8,018 nucleotides of DNA from an uncultured Clostridia bacterium (lineage in GTDB: Bacteria > Bacillota > Clostridia > Oscillospirales > CAG-272), in NCBI GenBank assembly GCA_946618395.1, contig CAMOLD010000057.1, forward strand, positions 1-8,018, given 5' to 3'. Shown piece by piece: positions 6,845 to 8,018 of this stretch. Under the pieces are notes generated by a model, which had not been told where the DNA came from, made no database searches, and worked only from the letters and a program-made list of their open reading frames with translations. The position numbers were made by a program, and so were the translations under genes. Numbering within the stretch: position 1 is the first letter of the stretch; every line of letters begins with the position of its first letter.

Positions 6845-7759
6845 ATGAAAAAAATTTCAAGCCGGGTAGAAAGCTACGTTCCCGTAGAATCCTTTTATGA
6901 CGGAAAGCGGGAAGCCGCCGGAAAAATCTTTCGCGACCGGTTTGCCGTTGTTGACATGAATGCAGATTTTTCGGTTCTGGCTTTTCGCGGCGAAAATTTG
7001 CAAATCGGCGAGCCGCTTGCCCTTGAAGACAAAGAAACGAACTTTTTGAAGTTTTCCATTGCCAGAGGGAAGCGGGTATTGGCAAAAACGGCCGACGGGA
7101 GCGCGCTCTTTTTTGGCGATTGGGCGCTGGAAGGTTTGGTTCCCGTTTTGCTGTTGCAAGAATCCTGCGCCGATCTTTCTGCCGCGGCAAACCTTTTGCT
7201 TTACGATCGGATTTTGCTTTTGGAAAAGCAGGAGAAAAGCAACTTGTCCAAACGCGAATTGAACAATCTTTGCCTGCACTTTTCGGAAACGCTTGCCGAT
7301 TGCGACCGCGTTTTTGACGAGCAAAACGCCGTGTTATTCCGCCGCCATGCGGCGCGGATTGCCGCGTTTGCAGGCTGTCGCGCGGATTTTTCCTTTCTTC
7401 CGTTTGACTCTTTTGCCCTTTCCGCAACAGATTTGAAAAAGTGGACGCTCTTGCTGCTCTGCCTGTTCCTTTCCTTGCGCGGAATGAACGGAGAAGAACC
7501 AACGCTTACCCTGCGGGAAACCGGGAGGGAAACGCTTCTTTCCGCTTTGGATTTTGCCCCTGCAAAAGACGCTGAAAAGCAACTTCCGCAAAGGCTTTCC
7601 TTTCTCCGGCACCCGGCTTTTGCAAATGTAGAAGCGGAACCCGCAAAGGAGGGATTCCGTTTTTCCGTCATCCTTTCCCAATCTTCCAAACCGGGAGAAT
7701 TGCGCGCTTTTTCTCAAGCGATGCGTTTTTGCTTTGTTCTTGAAACAAATAACGCTTAA
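6845..7759 (+). CDS. Hypothetical protein, possibly a degenerate sensor-kinase-like protein
   Basis: 304 residues, not recognised as a named family. The start is well supported: AGAAGG (6833-6838) sits 6 nt before ATG 6845. The protein has no clear signal peptide; the only strongly hydrophobic run (WTLLLLCLFLSLRGMNGEEP region, about residues 200-215) is short for a membrane anchor. The N-terminal ~90 residues look like a small alpha/beta sensor-like domain (FAVVDMNADFSVLAF). A helical stretch follows (LLLYDRILLLEKQEKSNL, then LNNLCLHFSETLADCDRVF), placed like a histidine-kinase dimerisation region. The segment DLKKWTLLLLCLFLSLRG and the end GFRFSVILSQ are placed like the N-box helix and last strand of an HATPase domain, but no Asn N-box, G1 or G2 motifs are visible. 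If the homology is real, ATP binding is probably lost. It follows the operon terminator and precedes a tRNA gene, with no clear promoter in the 33 bp after the hairpin. The functional reading is weak inference. Confidence 0.75.
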   Translation: MKKISSRVESYVPVESFYDGKREAAGKIFRDRFAVVDMNADFSVLAFRGENLQIGEPLALEDKETNFLKFSIARGKRVLAKTADGSALFFGDWALEGLVPVLLLQESCADLSAAANLLLYDRILLLEKQEKSNLSKRELNNLCLHFSETLADCDRVFDEQNAVLFRRHAARIAAFAGCRADFSFLPFDSFALSATDLKKWTLLLLCLFLSLRGMNGEEPTLTLRETGRETLLSALDFAPAKDAEKQLPQRLSFLRHPAFANVEAEPAKEGFRFSVILSQSSKPGELRAFSQAMRFCFVLETNNA

Positions 7760-7786
7760 AAATTAAAAAAAATTTGAAAAAAAGGC

Positions 7787-7815
7787 TTGCAATTTCAAAA
7801 CGGGTATGCTATAAT
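7787..7815 (+). promoter_or_regulatory. Promoter of tRNA-Val(GAC), extended -10 type
   Basis: The -35 box TTGCAA (7787-7792) is followed by a 17-bp spacer and a perfect -10 TATAAT (7810-7815), which is preceded by the extended -10 element TGC (7807-7809). Transcription would start near 7822, giving a leader of about 11 nt before the tRNA. An A/T-rich tract (7758-7783) upstream of the -35 could act as an UP element. Confidence 0.85.
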
Positions 7816-7822
7816 ATACCCG
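7801..7822. repeat. Inverted repeat bracketing the -10 box of the tRNA promoter
   Basis: CGGGTAT (7801-7807) and ATACCCG (7816-7822) are perfect 7-bp inverted arms separated by GCTATAAT, so the -10 box lies in the spacer and the predicted start site at the edge of the right arm. It could be a regulator site or affect promoter melting, or be chance. Confidence 0.6.
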
Positions 7823-7832
7823 TTGCCCGTTC

Positions 7833-7909
7833 GGAGGCATAGCTCAGTTGGTTAGAGCGCATGCTTGACATGCATGAGGTCATTGGTTCAACTCCAATTG
7901 TCTCCACCA
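7833..7909 (+). tRNA. tRNA-Val (anticodon GAC)
   Basis: A 77-nt cloverleaf. The acceptor stem GGAGGCA (7833-7839) pairs with TGTCTCC (7899-7905) with one G-U pair. The D arm is GCTC/GAGC (7842-7845/7855-7858). The anticodon stem CATGC/GCATG (7860-7864/7872-7876) holds loop TTGACAT, giving anticodon GAC at 7867-7869. The T arm ATTGG/CCAAT (7882-7886/7894-7898) has loop TTCAACT. The discriminator is A7906, typical for valine tRNAs, and CCA (7907-7909) is encoded. It reads GUC and GUU valine codons. It is transcribed alone, from its own promoter to its own terminator, as a single-gene unit. Confidence 0.97.
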
Positions 7910-7911
7910 GC

Positions 7912-7950
7912 AAAAAAAGAGTGGTTTGTTAAACAAACCACTCTTTTTTT
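7912..7950 (+). terminator. Long symmetric terminator after tRNA-Val
   Basis: The core stem GAGTGGTTTG (7919-7928) pairs with CAAACCACTC (7934-7943) around loop TTAAA. Seven As (7912-7918) and seven Ts (7944-7950) flank it and can extend the stem to 17 bp. It begins 3 nt after the tRNA CCA end. The symmetry makes it a likely bidirectional terminator. Confidence 0.93.
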
Positions 7951-7954
7951 GAAC

Positions 7955-8018
7955 GATGTGTTCCGCTTTGCGGAACGTGATGCGCACCTCGTGCGTGATG
8001 TGTCCTTCGGACGTGATG
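7955..8018. repeat. Array of stem-variable mini-hairpins with constant GTGATG linker (cut by window edge)
   Basis: Three short hairpins with triplet loops follow one another: GTTCCGC-TTT-GCGGAAC (7960-7976), CGCAC-CTC-GTGCG (7983-7995) and GTCC-TTC-GGAC (8002-8012). Each is followed by the identical hexamer GTGATG (7977-7982, 7995-8000, 8013-8018), giving an 18-bp period for the last two units; the first unit is 24 bp and is preceded by the related ACGATG. Stem sequences differ between units while pairing is kept. The array has no coding or terminator features and probably continues past base 8018. Confidence 0.75.

Noticed and set aside
6843..7502. Antisense open frame opposite the hypothetical protein
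   Set aside because: Arg/Lys-rich low-complexity translation; the + strand frame has a good Shine-Dalgarno and start.
7955..8018. CRISPR array
   Set aside because: The constant part is only 6 nt and the variable parts are self-complementary hairpins, not unique spacers of 30 nt or more.
7944..8018. Further terminators downstream of the tRNA
   Set aside because: The three small hairpins lack T-tracts and are joined by a constant linker, unlike intrinsic terminators.

Overview
The window looks like chromosomal DNA from an uncultured Gram-positive anaerobe (Bacillota, probably Clostridia). The basis is moderate GC with A/T-rich intergenic spacers, purine-rich Shine-Dalgarno sites (GAGGAG, AAAGGA, AGAAGG), near-consensus sigma-A promoters with 17-bp spacers, ordinary hairpin-plus-T terminators and standard code use. 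Species-level assignment is not possible from the sequence. All protein genes and the tRNA lie on the + strand.

Layout. (1) 1-1398: the 3' part of valS (valyl-tRNA synthetase), with the KMSKS loop, anticodon-binding domain and C-terminal coiled coil, closed by an intrinsic terminator at 1412-1456. (2) 1521-6811: an apparent four-gene operon. It starts with a near-consensus promoter (TTGACA-N17-TATGAT) and a 17-bp palindrome that may be the operator. The genes are a TetR-family regulator, a GPH-family (MelB-like) cation:sugar symporter, a cytoplasmic GH36 alpha-galactosidase, and a GT-B-fold, glycosyltransferase-like protein. The last three genes are joined by two ATGA stop/start overlaps, and the operon ends at a strong hairpin at 6781-6811. 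(3) 6845-7759: a hypothetical protein with its own Shine-Dalgarno site and only a faint resemblance to histidine-kinase/ATPase cores. (4) 7787-7950: a tRNA-Val(GAC) gene with encoded CCA, a strong extended -10 promoter and a long symmetric terminator. (5) 7951-8018: three small hairpins with different stems separated by an identical GTGATG linker at an 18-bp period, cut by the window edge.

How the genes may work together: the symporter would import an alpha-galactoside, the GH36 enzyme would cleave it in the cytosol, and the TetR protein, as first gene of the same transcript, would autoregulate the operon in response to an unknown ligand. The tightly coupled glycosyltransferase-like fourth gene is the unexpected part. 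It suggests that the released sugar, or a glycolipid or other glycoconjugate, is handled by a transferase rather than only fed to catabolism. That link is inference. The most unusual features are this transporter/alpha-galactosidase/GT-B cassette under a TetR regulator and the hairpin-GTGATG array at the right edge.
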